DNA of 64,000 nucleotides, from positions 113,787-177,786 of the forward strand of contig CAZTBW010000009.1 of assembly GCA_964612555.1 (NCBI GenBank), in the 5' to 3' direction. The position numbers and the translations under genes are program-made. The first letter of the stretch is position 1; each line of letters begins with the position of its first letter. The notes beneath the pieces were generated by a model. That model was not told the DNA's origin. It saw only the letters and a program-made list of their open reading frames with translations, and ran no database searches. Source of the DNA: DAOLCO01 sp964612555 (lineage in GTDB: Bacteria > Bdellovibrionota_C > UBA2361 > SZUA-149 > DAOLCO01). Shown piece after piece: positions 42,817 through 51,596 of this stretch.

Positions 42817-43665
42817 TTATGCTGCTTTTGTCTCGTTTTTTCTTTGCTTTGAAATCACCACCTGGAGTTTTCTTCGACTCGTTTTTTCAGGTCGTTGTGA
42901 TCGGATTTTAGTTTTCCTTGCTGCCTTATTCTGCATATCCGAAGTGTAGCTTGAATTTGATAAAACTGTTTTCAAGCGGTGCATGGCGGCTTTTTTTACC
43001 CGGGATATATGACATCTGCTGTAGCCAAGTGATTTTGCAATGTCTACCAGGGTTTCGTCACTACCGTAGGAGCGTTCCAATACCACTTTCTCCAGTGAAT
43101 CGAGGGCAGCCATGGCATCTCTACAGAAAAGGATTTTTTCTCTTCTGAGTATTATTTGTTCAGGATTTTCCTGATCCCTTTGGGCGTTCAGCTCATTATC
43201 AATGAAAGTCCCATATGAAGAAATGATATCCAGGCTGGTGTCCAGATCACCATCTTCTTTCGGACCACTCAGGATACTTGATGCCTGAGTGGCACGTGCA
43301 ACTGCCCGAACAAGATGACCCCGCAGGTGATAGAAGAAAAAAGTCATAAAACTCGCCCCTTTCTTTGGGGAGAATCGTTGTGCTGCCTCACAAAGTGCAA
43401 GATCCACTATAGAATCCACTTCCTCTCCGGGCATATGCACTCTCCATCTGCGAAGTATGCTCCGGGAGAGTTTTCTTCCGTTTTCTCTATGATCTAATAT
43501 CAGTGACTCATACTGAGCCAGGAGTTTATCATTTTTTGAACTTTCTTTTTTCTTTGTTTGAGGTTTCTTTGCTTTGGAACTCACCGCAGTTTTTTTCGAT
43601 GCATATGAACTGTTGGTATTTTTCTTTTTTAATTCGGTTTTCTTTTTAGCTGCTTGACCACCCAT
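42817..43665 (-). CDS. Sigma-70-family factor with lysine-rich tails
   Basis: 282 residues. Residues 1-45 and the last 45 are very rich in Lys/Arg. Between them is a sigma region 2-like segment (DLALCEAAQRFSPKKGASFM then TFFFYHLRGHLVRAVARA) and a region 4 helix-turn-helix (ETLVDIAKSLGYSRCHISRV then KKAAMHRLK). AAGGAGCC upstream supports the ATG. It is divergent from the second sigma-like gene at 44011 across 345 bp. It is probably an alternative sigma factor; the basic tails are unusual and may give extra DNA or RNA contact. Confidence 0.75.
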   Translation of the reverse strand: MGGQAAKKKTELKKKNTNSSYASKKTAVSSKAKKPQTKKKESSKNDKLLAQYESLILDHRENGRKLSRSILRRWRVHMPGEEVDSIVDLALCEAAQRFSPKKGASFMTFFFYHLRGHLVRAVARATQASSILSGPKEDGDLDTSLDIISSYGTFIDNELNAQRDQENPEQIILRREKILFCRDAMAALDSLEKVVLERSYGSDETLVDIAKSLGYSRCHISRVKKAAMHRLKTVLSNSSYTSDMQNKAARKTKIRSQRPEKTSRRKLQVVISKQRKNETKAA

Positions 43666-44010
43666 ACAATTTGGCTCCTTCGCCCCCCTTTCTGATTACA
43701 CTTCGTATTACGTTTCCAGATCCATAGATTTCGGATACCCCGTACCCTTCAGCATCAGTTCAGGAGTTTTTCTGATTGTGCGTCATTTTTTCTTCTAAGT
43801 TGCTATAAACATTAGACTAATGGTTTTGACGATTTTTTATCTATTGTGCTGACACTTTTAGGGGGAAGTTCTCATCAGAAGTGAGTTGGACGTCAGTATT
43901 TAGAATGGATATTCTTGATGTCTAAAATCTTTCTGTAATTGATATCTGGCACGTGCTATACTTCTACGTGAAGGTTTATAGCAGGTGTATGAATTTTTTC
44001 TGGGGTGATA
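43666..44010. other. Divergent intergenic region between two sigma-factor genes
   Basis: 345 bp without a convincing ORF. It must contain the promoters of both sigma-like genes. A short inverted repeat CACGT/ACGTG (about 43951-43971) lies near the plus-strand start. I saw no clean -35/-10 pair. Confidence 0.4.
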
Positions 44011-44895
44011 ATGGAAGCTGCTGAAGTAGTTGAATATCGAGGGTTTGAACCGGGGAGTGAAGAGCTGGTTCAGCTTTTGATACAAGATCATATGGGCTGG
44101 GCTACCAGCATTGCCAAAGCAGTGGCTCGTGCGTGGAATCTTGACTGGCAGATTGACGGTCTGGATGGTGGTGCGTATGAGGGGCTACTTTTTTGTGCAC
44201 GCAGGTTTGACCCTTCAATGGGAGTTCCCTTTCGTGGTTATGCACGAAGGCGCATACATGAAGCCTGCACTGAAGAAGCAAGAAAATCAAAATCATGGCA
44301 GCAAAGCACCGGGGGAGCCGAAACCGAAGCCGAGATGGAAGCTCGTGAGTTGTCCGCAAAAATATTTGATCTCTTCCCGGAACTTCGGGAAGGATTTCTG
44401 CCTTCTTCAGGTGGAAGTTCGGGAGAGGATTCCGGAATGAAGAGTTCCATCAAGCAGCTTCTTACCGGGGCAAGTTTAATAGCAACATTTCAGGAGTCGG
44501 CAAGTGAGAATCAGGAAAATCTTGTCGATCAAAAACGCTTGATAGAACTGGTTGCCGAACTTGAGCCGGTGCATCAGGATATCATATGGGCGATTTATTA
44601 TCAGGGGCAGTCCATGAGGGCATTAGCCGAGGCGTGGGGTTTGGATGATCTTGCGATCATTCGTGAACATAAGGAAATCCTCACTCATTTGTCAGAGCGT
44701 TTTTCGGATGGACGAAGCAAGATCGGGCAAGCGCCCCTGAAGGTAAGAAGGGGGCTTAGAACAAAAGCACTTGATTTAAAGAAGAAGAAAGAAAAAGGGT
44801 CTTTTTCGAAAATGCTTTCTGAAATAACCTCACTGGTAGTAGTGTTCTGGACGGCAGGATTTTCAATCAGTGTGGTATTTGCAGGTACGGTGTAA
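44011..44895 (+). CDS. Sigma factor-like protein with C-terminal membrane helix
   Basis: 294 residues from the ATG at 44011, preceded by GGGGTG; a GTG two codons earlier is possible. Residues 15-95 resemble sigma region 2 (QDHMGWATSIAKAVARAW, FCARRFDPSMGVPFRGYARR then RIHEA). Residues about 170-235 resemble region 4 (AELEPVHQDIIWAIYYQGQS then MRALAEAWGLDDLAIIREH). The end is a lysine-rich stretch (LDLKKKKEKGSFSKM) and a single hydrophobic helix (SLVVVFWTAGFSISVVFAG) only a few residues from the stop, the form of a tail anchor. A membrane-tethered sigma factor would need release or membrane signalling. It is followed by a small gene 16 bp downstream. Confidence 0.72.
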   Translation: MEAAEVVEYRGFEPGSEELVQLLIQDHMGWATSIAKAVARAWNLDWQIDGLDGGAYEGLLFCARRFDPSMGVPFRGYARRRIHEACTEEARKSKSWQQSTGGAETEAEMEARELSAKIFDLFPELREGFLPSSGGSSGEDSGMKSSIKQLLTGASLIATFQESASENQENLVDQKRLIELVAELEPVHQDIIWAIYYQGQSMRALAEAWGLDDLAIIREHKEILTHLSERFSDGRSKIGQAPLKVRRGLRTKALDLKKKKEKGSFSKMLSEITSLVVVFWTAGFSISVVFAGTV

Positions 44896-44911
44896 TCAGA
44901 AGGGGAGACAC

Positions 44912-45238
44912 ATGGTAAAGAAGATTTCCGGACCCGGTGGTCCAAAAAAACCGGGAGAGGTGAGTTCGGTAAAGGCAGCTTCAGAGGTGAAGGGAGTGTC
45001 TGAAGTATCCGGAGTGGCTCAGATCAGTTCCATTGGAGGTATCGGCGGTATGAGTTCCATAAGCAGTGCCGGAACCAGGTTGACTTCCGTAAATCAGGAG
45101 GAAGTTATCAAGACGATAGATTCTGAAGCTGAAAAGATGTTTGCCGGAAAGCGGATCCCCAGAAAAAGGCAGAAGACAATAACGGATGCTTTAAAAATGG
45201 CAGTTATTGCGGCTACGCTTCGAGACGAAGACGAGTAA
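44912..45238 (+). CDS. Small Gly/Ser-rich protein next to the sigma factor
   Basis: 108 residues; AGGGGAG five bases upstream fixes the ATG at 44912. The N-terminal half is low complexity (KKISGPGGPKKPGEVSSVKA, SSIGGIGGMSSISSAG). The C-terminal half is charged and helical (DSEAEKMFAGKRIPRKRQKT then ITDALKMAVIAATL). No family recognised. Its position directly after the tail-anchored sigma factor suggests a partner or target. Small Gly-Pro-rich starts like this also occur among type III secretion accessory proteins, but no secretion gene is in the window. Confidence 0.65.
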   Translation: MVKKISGPGGPKKPGEVSSVKAASEVKGVSEVSGVAQISSIGGIGGMSSISSAGTRLTSVNQEEVIKTIDSEAEKMFAGKRIPRKRQKTITDALKMAVIAATLRDEDE

Positions 45239-45274
45239 AACGTCTCCACCGCACGTACCGCTTACTACACACGG

Positions 45275-46042
45275 CTATAATTTGGAACCCACATAAAACC
45301 CTACCTGATATTCAAGGCAAGGCTTTGAATATTTTTTGATACATGCCGCAAGATACCTGTTTTTAATACTTTTGAGGATACCTCTGGAGAGAGGAGTTTT
45401 TGTAAGTCCACTTACTCCGAGACGATTGATGGAAGAAAATACTTCGTCAATAGAATTAAATGTTTCGGTAAAATATTTTTTTTCAGCATGAGAGAGGAGA
45501 AATCCGGATGACAGAAGTGTGTTATGAAGTGTTTTATAATTGGGTAGTACCGCATCGTTTTGTATGCAACCCAGTTCGGATTTAACGGTCTTAAGAAGTT
45601 GATACGTTTCATCTAGCATTATTGCGATAGCAAATATTCCTCCTCGGGCAAGGCTCTGGTCAAGTATGTTCACAATGGACTCTATATCACTTGCCCAGTG
45701 CAGGGCGGTGTTACTGAGTACAAAGAAGAAAGGCGAAGAGAAAGGCAGGCAGTGGAAATCCGCCTGAATGCAGTTTTCAGTTAAATCTTTTGCCTGTATT
45801 CTTGATAACATTTCTTTTGATATATCAAGGCATACGATCTGGTTTTTACTGTAATATTTCCCAAGATGTGCAGTGAGTATTCCCGTACCTGCGCCGATTT
45901 CCAGTATGGGGGTCTTGATATCAGGGAGTTTTGTGATGTGAACAAGATATTCGGCAATTTCTCTATGAATTCCGGAATACTGATCATAGGTATGAGCAGA
46001 TCTTGAAAAGCGTTTTTTTAAGTAGGTAGAAACAGTGTTCAT
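45275..46042 (-). CDS. bioC: Malonyl-ACP O-methyltransferase
   Basis: 255 residues. The N-terminal KKRFSRSAHTYDQYSGIHRE is characteristic of BioC, followed by motif I PILEIGAGTGILTAHL and the SNTALHWASDIESIV block after strand four. BioC methylates malonyl-ACP so that it can be elongated to pimeloyl-ACP for biotin synthesis. The start overlaps the stop of the bioH-like gene by four bases, a translationally coupled pair that together makes pimeloyl-ACP. Confidence 0.88.
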   Translation of the reverse strand: MNTVSTYLKKRFSRSAHTYDQYSGIHREIAEYLVHITKLPDIKTPILEIGAGTGILTAHLGKYYSKNQIVCLDISKEMLSRIQAKDLTENCIQADFHCLPFSSPFFFVLSNTALHWASDIESIVNILDQSLARGGIFAIAIMLDETYQLLKTVKSELGCIQNDAVLPNYKTLHNTLLSSGFLLSHAEKKYFTETFNSIDEVFSSINRLGVSGLTKTPLSRGILKSIKNRYLAACIKKYSKPCLEYQVGFYVGSKL

Positions 46043-46758
46043 GGCAGCATGTTTTTTATTAAAGAAGAAATTTTTTTATTATGGGTAAAGGGAATCATAT
46101 GTCCCGCATGAGGGATGATGGTGAGTTCTGATTCGGGTATCAGGGAGTGAAGCTCTTCTGCGTGTGCCTGGGGAATAAGCATGTCATCTGAACCGTGAAT
46201 GATGTGAACTGGTATGGATAATCCGGCGACAGATTCTCTGAGGTCTGTGTTTTCAAGATAGTAGAGCGCCTTCAAAAGACCTTCCGGTGACAGGTATTTT
46301 GTATATTCAAGCAGTTCATCCGAATCAGGACCTGAGACTTTGTATCTATGATATTCATCGGTGAGATCTTGATAAAAACTCTTCAAGGCTGTCAGAGGAC
46401 TACTCCCCGACATTCGTTTGACACGACGAATCAGGGTTTTTAGTGATTTGATTCTGTCTGCTTCCTGCATGGTAAAGTTGCTGCTGCTTGAAAGTAACAC
46501 CAGTTCGCAGTTATTACATATCTCTGTTTCTTTTAGAAGGAATTCTATTGCAAGCATGCCCCCCAGAGACCAGCCTACGACAAGGTATCTTTCTGACTGA
46601 GCCAGGAATTTTTTATTTTCAGCGGCTAAAAAAAAGTCTTTATTTTCACTAAATACCTGATCCGGAGCATAGTGTGCTTCTATACGATAATCAGGCAAAA
46701 AACAGGAGGGTTCATGGTATGAACTAAAACCCCAGCCATTAAAAAATATGATATTCAA
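46039..46758 (-). CDS. bioH: Pimeloyl-ACP methyl ester esterase (BioH-like)
   Basis: 239 residues, alpha/beta hydrolase fold. The nucleophile elbow is VVGWSLGGMLAIEFL, the acid is in HIIHGSDDMLIP and the histidine in IPHAGHMIPF. The oxyanion strand is FFNGWGF. BioH removes the methyl ester from pimeloyl-ACP after BioC has started the chain; the coupled bioC gene makes this assignment strong. No bioF, A, D or B gene is in the window. Confidence 0.85.
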   Translation of the reverse strand: MNIIFFNGWGFSSYHEPSCFLPDYRIEAHYAPDQVFSENKDFFLAAENKKFLAQSERYLVVGWSLGGMLAIEFLLKETEICNNCELVLLSSSSNFTMQEADRIKSLKTLIRRVKRMSGSSPLTALKSFYQDLTDEYHRYKVSGPDSDELLEYTKYLSPEGLLKALYYLENTDLRESVAGLSIPVHIIHGSDDMLIPQAHAEELHSLIPESELTIIPHAGHMIPFTHNKKISSLIKNMLP

Positions 46759-46821
46759 GTATGAATCATCTCTTGATAATCAACCCCCTTAATCAATCCA
46801 CCCTTTAATTAATCCAATCGA

Positions 46822-47232
46822 TCAACAATAGGTTTCAAATGCTGAAACAAGTTTCTCTGATATTTCCTCTGCCGAGTAACCCTCAATATCTTTTCTCTGA
46901 AGCATGAAAACAATTTCTCCATCCTTTAGTAAGGCAACAGAAGGAGAGGAGGGGGGGAAACCATGAAAATAGCTTCTTGCTCTTTCAGTCGCTTCCTTGT
47001 CCTGACCGGCAAAAACAGTAGTCAGATGATCTGGCTTTTTGAGATGTTGCAGTGCCTTTGCCACACCGGGTCTTGCCCCTCCGGCAGCACAACCGCATAC
47101 CGAGTTAACCACTACCAGTGTCGTGCCAGAGAGTTTTATTGCAGAGTCAACATCATCAGGCGTCAGGAGTTCTCTCACGCCGATTGAACTCAGTTCCTCA
47201 CGCATTGGTTGAACAAGTGCTGGATTATACAT
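46822..47232 (-). CDS. Bacilliredoxin-type thiol-disulfide protein
   Basis: 136 residues. MYNPALVQPMREELSSIGVR and VVNSVCGCAAGGARPG are diagnostic of the BrxA/BrxB (YphP/YqiW) family, with the CGC redox site near residue 50. In Bacillus such proteins remove bacillithiol from S-thiolated proteins. Whether this organism makes bacillithiol cannot be seen here. Its gene is upstream of bioH on the same strand with a 63-bp gap. Confidence 0.9.
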   Translation of the reverse strand: MYNPALVQPMREELSSIGVRELLTPDDVDSAIKLSGTTLVVVNSVCGCAAGGARPGVAKALQHLKKPDHLTTVFAGQDKEATERARSYFHGFPPSSPSVALLKDGEIVFMLQRKDIEGYSAEEISEKLVSAFETYC

Positions 47233-47407
47233 ATGAAGTAACTCCCCGTATCAAAATTCTGCCTGTATTAAAATTCTACCTGTATTAAAACTCTAGTTGT
47301 GAAACTCTGATTTTGAAAAAATGTAAAAGTGTATTATTTAAACTCTTCCCTGAGCGAGTTATTATCATATATATAGTATATTTCAAAGCACGCAGTAATA
47401 TTATTTC

Positions 47408-48430
47408 ATGGACACCATAATACAAGCCGATCATCTGGTGAAGACTTATGCCCGCCCTGTTCGTTCATCCGGGGTGTTGGGGTCTTTAAGGGATCTTTTC
47501 AAAAGAGATTATACGTACATTAATGCGGTTGATGACATCTCCCTTCAAGTGAAAAAAGGAGAGTTCCTTGGATACATTGGTCCTAATGGTGCGGGGAAAT
47601 CTACCAGTATTAAAATTTTAACGGGAATTCTTCAGGCAAGCTCCGGCAGTGTTCGTGTGCTTGGGCTCGACCCATTTAGGAACAGAAAGGAGTACACCAG
47701 ACAGATTGGGGTAGTGTTTGGACAGCGCACTCAGCTCTGGTGGGATATTGCCGTAAAAGAATCTTTTTATCTTTTAAGACGAATATATCAAGTTCCGGAA
47801 CATGATTTTAAAACAAGAATGGAGGAACTTGTAAGCCTGTTTGATATAGAGAGCTTACTTGATACTCCGGTGAGAAAACTTTCCCTGGGACAACGCATGA
47901 AATGTGACCTGACCGCGAGTCTCTTGCACCGACCATCTGTTTTGTTTCTTGATGAACCGACTATAGGGTTGGATGCGGTAGCCAAGGATTCTATTAGAAC
48001 ATTTCTTAAGAAGCTTCATCAGATAGGTGATACCACTATTCTCCTGACAACTCATGATTTGCAGGAGATAGAAGAGTTGTGCAAGAGAATAATTGTTCTC
48101 GATCATGGTAAAATTGTGCACGATGGAGATCTTGCAAGAATCAAACAGTTAGCGGGTGTGAGCAGGCGACTTACCCTTGAGTGGGACATGAGTACAGAAG
48201 ATTGTTCCAAAGACCATACTGATTCCGTTTCTTCGTATCAGGGGGTAATGCACGTGGAGGATTCTCCCAAGGGACTTATAGTTGATTTTGATCCGGGGGT
48301 TATTTCAGTACCTTTTCTTCTTGAGAAGATAAATAAACTTCACCCTGTTAGGGATTTACAGGTCACGGAGCCGGGGATTGAGCAGGTCATTACCAAGCTG
48401 TACACAAATGGATTTTCAAAACCCCTATGA
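47408..48430 (+). CDS. ABC-2 transporter ATP-binding protein
   Basis: 340 residues. Walker A is GPNGAGKST, the signature is LSLGQRMKCDL and Walker B is VLFLDEPTIGLD, followed by the switch histidine in LTTHDLQEIEE. The N-terminal extension with FKRDYTYINAVDDIS and a C-terminal 80-residue domain are typical of the COG4586 subfamily. It overlaps the first permease gene by four bases. The three genes form an exporter of unknown substrate. Confidence 0.93.
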   Translation: MDTIIQADHLVKTYARPVRSSGVLGSLRDLFKRDYTYINAVDDISLQVKKGEFLGYIGPNGAGKSTSIKILTGILQASSGSVRVLGLDPFRNRKEYTRQIGVVFGQRTQLWWDIAVKESFYLLRRIYQVPEHDFKTRMEELVSLFDIESLLDTPVRKLSLGQRMKCDLTASLLHRPSVLFLDEPTIGLDAVAKDSIRTFLKKLHQIGDTTILLTTHDLQEIEELCKRIIVLDHGKIVHDGDLARIKQLAGVSRRLTLEWDMSTEDCSKDHTDSVSSYQGVMHVEDSPKGLIVDFDPGVISVPFLLEKINKLHPVRDLQVTEPGIEQVITKLYTNGFSKPL

Positions 48431-49287
48431 GTGAGGAAGTACTGAAGAGGGGTGTATCAAGGCGGGATATATCACTATGCGGTAGTGTCGCCCCATATTT
48501 TGCCAGCATGCGTCTTGCGTTTTTAAAACTGCTTGCATATCGTTTTCGATATTTTACCGGAATCATAACCTATCTGCTTTTTGTGTCGGTTCATTACTTT
48601 ATCTGGAAAGCGGTGTATCAGGATGGGGATTCAACTTTGGTGATCAATGGGTTCACTTTTTCCGAGATGGTGACCTATATTACGATTGGCTGGATTGCCC
48701 GCAGTTTGTATTTTTCTGATATTGATGAAGAAATCGCACAACTTGTTCGAACCGGGCAGGTAAGCATATATTTACTCAGACCGGTTCATTTTCACGGAAT
48801 CATGCTTTCTGAGGCATTTGGAGGCTTGTTGTTTCGTTTAAGTCTTTTTACTCTTCCAATCAGTTTTGTTTTGCTTCTACTATATCCCGTGGCACTTCCG
48901 TATAGTTTTACTCATGGTGTATTTTTTATTATCGCTACGGCAATAAGTTTTTTTGTTTTTGCCGAGATTAATTTTTTACTTGGTCTTGTATGTTTTGCCT
49001 CCAAGTCTATTGAAGGGATTATGCGGGCAAAGTATTTCTTTATTCAGCTTTTTTCGGGTTTACTACTTCCTATCGCATTTTTTCCGGACTGGATTCGAGG
49101 GTATATCGAACTTCTTCCTTTCAAGCTTATTGCAGCAACCCCTCTTGAAATTTATCTCGGGAAGCGAAATGGATATGAGCTCTATTGGACATTAGCTGAA
49201 ATGACCGCGTGGGGTATCGGGCTCTTTCTGTTAAGCGAGATACTTTGGAAGTATGCATTTAAAAGACTTTCAATTCAGGGTGGATAA
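48427..49287 (+). CDS. ABC-2 permease (COG4587/DUF990-like)
   Basis: 286 residues with six hydrophobic segments after a short cytoplasmic N-terminus (SMRLAFLKLLAYRFRYFTG). IDEEIAQLVRTGQVSIYLLR and FSGLLLPIAFFPDWIRGYIE match the permeases that accompany COG4586 ATPases. Start overlaps the ATPase stop. Confidence 0.88.
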   Translation: MSEEVLKRGVSRRDISLCGSVAPYFASMRLAFLKLLAYRFRYFTGIITYLLFVSVHYFIWKAVYQDGDSTLVINGFTFSEMVTYITIGWIARSLYFSDIDEEIAQLVRTGQVSIYLLRPVHFHGIMLSEAFGGLLFRLSLFTLPISFVLLLLYPVALPYSFTHGVFFIIATAISFFVFAEINFLLGLVCFASKSIEGIMRAKYFFIQLFSGLLLPIAFFPDWIRGYIELLPFKLIAATPLEIYLGKRNGYELYWTLAEMTAWGIGLFLLSEILWKYAFKRLSIQGG

Positions 49288-49288
49288 G

Positions 49289-50083
49289 ATGCGTGAGCTT
49301 GTTATTTATTTTTATTATTTCATTCAATTTTTTAAAGCCCGGATAGCCTACAGGGTGGATTTTATATTTGGTCTTGTATCAAATATTGGAGTGGCATTTT
49401 TCAGTTTACTTTTTATCCTTTTTTTAATGGATGGGGAGCAGGTACAGAGCATTGGCGAGTGGTCGAAATCTGAAGTCTTGTTTATATACGGGTATTCCAT
49501 GCTTTCGTTTTCATTTTTTAGCATGATTGCTCCTAATCTTTATATGTTTGGTGATCGGTATATTATCGAGGGGCAGTTTGATCGAATCCTCCTTCGACCA
49601 CTGAATACCATTGGGCAGGTACTGTTTGAATCGTTTAATCTGGACGCCATAGGGAGTTTTATACTTGGTGTGTATGTGCTTTTTCAAAGTGCTGCCGAGT
49701 TGCAAATATCATTTGGTACTATTGATATCTTGTGGCTTTTGGTAAGTGTGCTCTGTGGGGGGAGTATCTTGTTGTCGATTTTTATTATTCTTGCCTCTTT
49801 GTCATTTCATGTAGATGACAAGCTGGGTGTGGGACCTCCGGTGTACAGTCTGATCACTTTCAGCCGTTATCCGACCACTATTTTTAATCGTTTGATTCAG
49901 TTTATTTTAAGTTTTGTGATTCCCTTCGCTTTTGCGTCTTTTTATCCGGCAACGCATTTCTTTTCGAGGAAAGGGTTTGAGTGGTATTGTTATCTTACGC
50001 CTGTAGTGGCAGGAATATGTCTCCTGGTTGCCATCCTTTTCTGGAGTGCGGGAGTTAAAAAGTACGCATCGACCGGGTCCTGA
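49289..50083 (+). CDS. ABC-2 permease (COG3694-like)
   Basis: 264 residues from the ATG at 49289, one base after the previous stop; an upstream in-frame start inside that gene is unlikely. Six hydrophobic segments, with YIIEGQFDRILLRPLNTIGQ and VIPFAFASFYPATHFF, the paired-permease blocks of this exporter type. Together with the two upstream genes it completes a heterodimeric ABC-2 transporter. Confidence 0.87.
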   Translation: MRELVIYFYYFIQFFKARIAYRVDFIFGLVSNIGVAFFSLLFILFLMDGEQVQSIGEWSKSEVLFIYGYSMLSFSFFSMIAPNLYMFGDRYIIEGQFDRILLRPLNTIGQVLFESFNLDAIGSFILGVYVLFQSAAELQISFGTIDILWLLVSVLCGGSILLSIFIILASLSFHVDDKLGVGPPVYSLITFSRYPTTIFNRLIQFILSFVIPFAFASFYPATHFFSRKGFEWYCYLTPVVAGICLLVAILFWSAGVKKYASTGS

Positions 50084-50115
50084 GTACTTTTTATTTCAGA
50101 CAGATAAACTCTCCC

Positions 50116-50778
50116 CTATACCGCGTAGGAAGTTTTTATCGGAAGTACTTTTTCAACGAATTCAATTCGCTTCTTAAGTTCCTGAGGTATATCTTCATAA
50201 GGGCACTCCGGTAATTCATCATCAAGAATCAATGATGAACTTGCGTCTTCAAAATCACCAATATTTGAAAAGAAGATATTATAACCGGCTATGATCTTGT
50301 CCTCATCTTTACTTTTTATAAGTGTTTTTGCTTTTTTTGAGCGTGCTTCAAGAGAAACGAGCATTGCCTTGACCCTTCTCAGTTCTTTAAAACCCTGGGG
50401 GTGCATGATTCCGCTTATTACACGAAGTTGGGATTCGAGTTCCTGTACCGCCTTACCTGCTTCTTTTATCAGATGATCAAGTTTTTTAGATTCTTTTATG
50501 ACCATTTTTTTCAACTGTCTGCATGACTTCTCACCTGAAAGAACGCTGTAAAGTCCGATGAGCAAGCTATACAGAATAAAACAAAATGCAAATACTGCTA
50601 CGGCAATCTGACTGATATAATGAAATTCCCCAAAGACAGCGTCCCAGCTTTTTTCAATTAACACGATCAGAATAATTGAAGAGAGTAAAAACAGAGCAGT
50701 AACGCTCCCTTTTTGACAGTTTACATCATAGGAATTTTTGAAATCTTCATATGTGACCGTGTTGGATGTAGACCCCAT
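50116..50778 (-). CDS. Two-helix membrane protein with coiled coil
   Basis: 220 residues from the ATG at 50776-50778, preceded by GGGGAGA; a longer reading to 50856 lacks such a site. Two membrane helices lie near residues 25-75 (VTALFLLSSIILIVLIEKSW, IAVAVFAFCFILYSLLIGLY). The rest is a helical cytoplasmic domain (IKESKKLDHLIKEAGKAVQE). No known family is recognised. It is convergent with the ABC operon and separated from other genes by repeats. Confidence 0.6.
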   Translation of the reverse strand: MGSTSNTVTYEDFKNSYDVNCQKGSVTALFLLSSIILIVLIEKSWDAVFGEFHYISQIAVAVFAFCFILYSLLIGLYSVLSGEKSCRQLKKMVIKESKKLDHLIKEAGKAVQELESQLRVISGIMHPQGFKELRRVKAMLVSLEARSKKAKTLIKSKDEDKIIAGYNIFFSNIGDFEDASSSLILDDELPECPYEDIPQELKKRIEFVEKVLPIKTSYAV

Positions 50779-51355
50779 ACATATCTCCCCAAGTTCTTTA
50801 TAATTCATGTACAGAAAAATCAGCGATTTATCAGGAAATGCTTCAGAGAGAGACAAGGTTTTTTATAACATATTGTAATTATTATACATATTTGGCTGTT
50901 CTAAACCTTACTTTAGATTTGTCAACATTTAAATTATCAATGTTAGTACAAGGGATTGGGGTAGCTAAGACCTGATACCATTTCCACCCAACCACCTGGT
51001 TTATACCCCGCGAGTTGTGGGGTTTTGCCGGGGGTGACTGTTTTAGTTTTTTTCAGCGGAATTCCTTTGTTTGTTATGAGTTGGGAAAAGTTAGGGTATC
51101 TATCTGTATTTATTCATTTTTAATAAAATACTCAATGGTTGAGTAAAAGTTCTCAATATAATGCACTTGTTTCAGCCATTAATCACTATTCTTTTCAGGA
51201 AGCTTGTGCTGCCTATAACCAATTCTCAAAGCGTTATCCGGATAGCAAGATATTGTTTATTGGTTCAGGAGGATTCTCCCTCGAAGAGTTTTTTAACATC
51301 AACCCTTCTGTGCTTTTTTGACTTTCTTTGGCTAACCCTATTTTAAAAAAAACTG
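50779..51355. other. Gene-poor stretch with a possible ORF remnant
   Basis: No gene can be supported firmly. A 60-codon frame from TTG 51139 to 51321 (NALVSAINHYSFQEACAAYN onward) has protein-like composition but no Shine-Dalgarno and no recognised family; it may be a decayed gene. A small hairpin CCCC-GCGAGTTGT-GGGG lies near 51007-51023. Confidence 0.3.
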
Positions 51356-51358
51356 TAG

Positions 51359-51379
51359 GGGCAGGGCTTGCCCCTGCCC
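51359..51379. repeat. GC-rich hairpin repeat
   Basis: GGGCAGGG and CCCTGCCC form an 8-bp perfect stem with a five-base loop. A second partial copy, GCCCCTGCCCGC, lies at 51928-51939 on the other side of the XRE gene. Such short GC-rich palindromes in AT-rich intergenic DNA resemble REP-like elements. Confidence 0.55.
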
Positions 51380-51389
51380 GCTAAGTGGA

Positions 51390-51486
51390 AAGTACAAGTG
51401 CGATGCCTTGATCGGGGTTTTTCCTTGCATCGGACGTTCGCCGCTGTCGGCGGAAAAACCCCGATCAAGGCATCGCACTTGTACTT
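51390..51486. repeat. 35-bp perfect inverted repeat
   Basis: Bases 51390-51424 are exactly complementary to 51452-51486, leaving a 27-base loop that itself is GC-rich. The arms run AAGTACAAGTGCGATGCC onward to the GGGGTTTTTCC inner end. The perfection of a 35-bp arm argues for recent origin or a mobile-element end or RNA hairpin. No transposase is near. Confidence 0.8.
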
Positions 51487-51507
51487 CTATTTATCTGTTC
51501 TATTAAA

Positions 51508-51544
51508 AATAAGCTTTGACTTATAATAAGCTAAAGCTTATTAT
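51508..51544. promoter_or_regulatory. Operator-like triple AATAAGCT sites upstream of the XRE gene
   Basis: AATAAGCT occurs at 51508-51515 and 51525-51532 and in reverse at 51535-51542. The last two form a 22-bp palindrome ATAATAAGCT-AA-AGCTTATTAT. The cluster ends about 50 bp before the XRE regulator start, where an autoregulatory operator would be expected. Confidence 0.65.
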
Positions 51545-51596
51545 GGAGATTCTTGCATGCGCTTCGGAAAAAGTAAATGAATGAAGGAGGTTTAAT

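Noticed and set aside
43945..43960. TGGCAC as a sigma-54 promoter upstream of the sigma-like gene
   Set aside because: The -12 GC element is missing at the right distance.
51139..51346. Two overlapping 60-codon ORFs
   Set aside because: No Shine-Dalgarno or family; mentioned only as a possible remnant in the gene-poor stretch.
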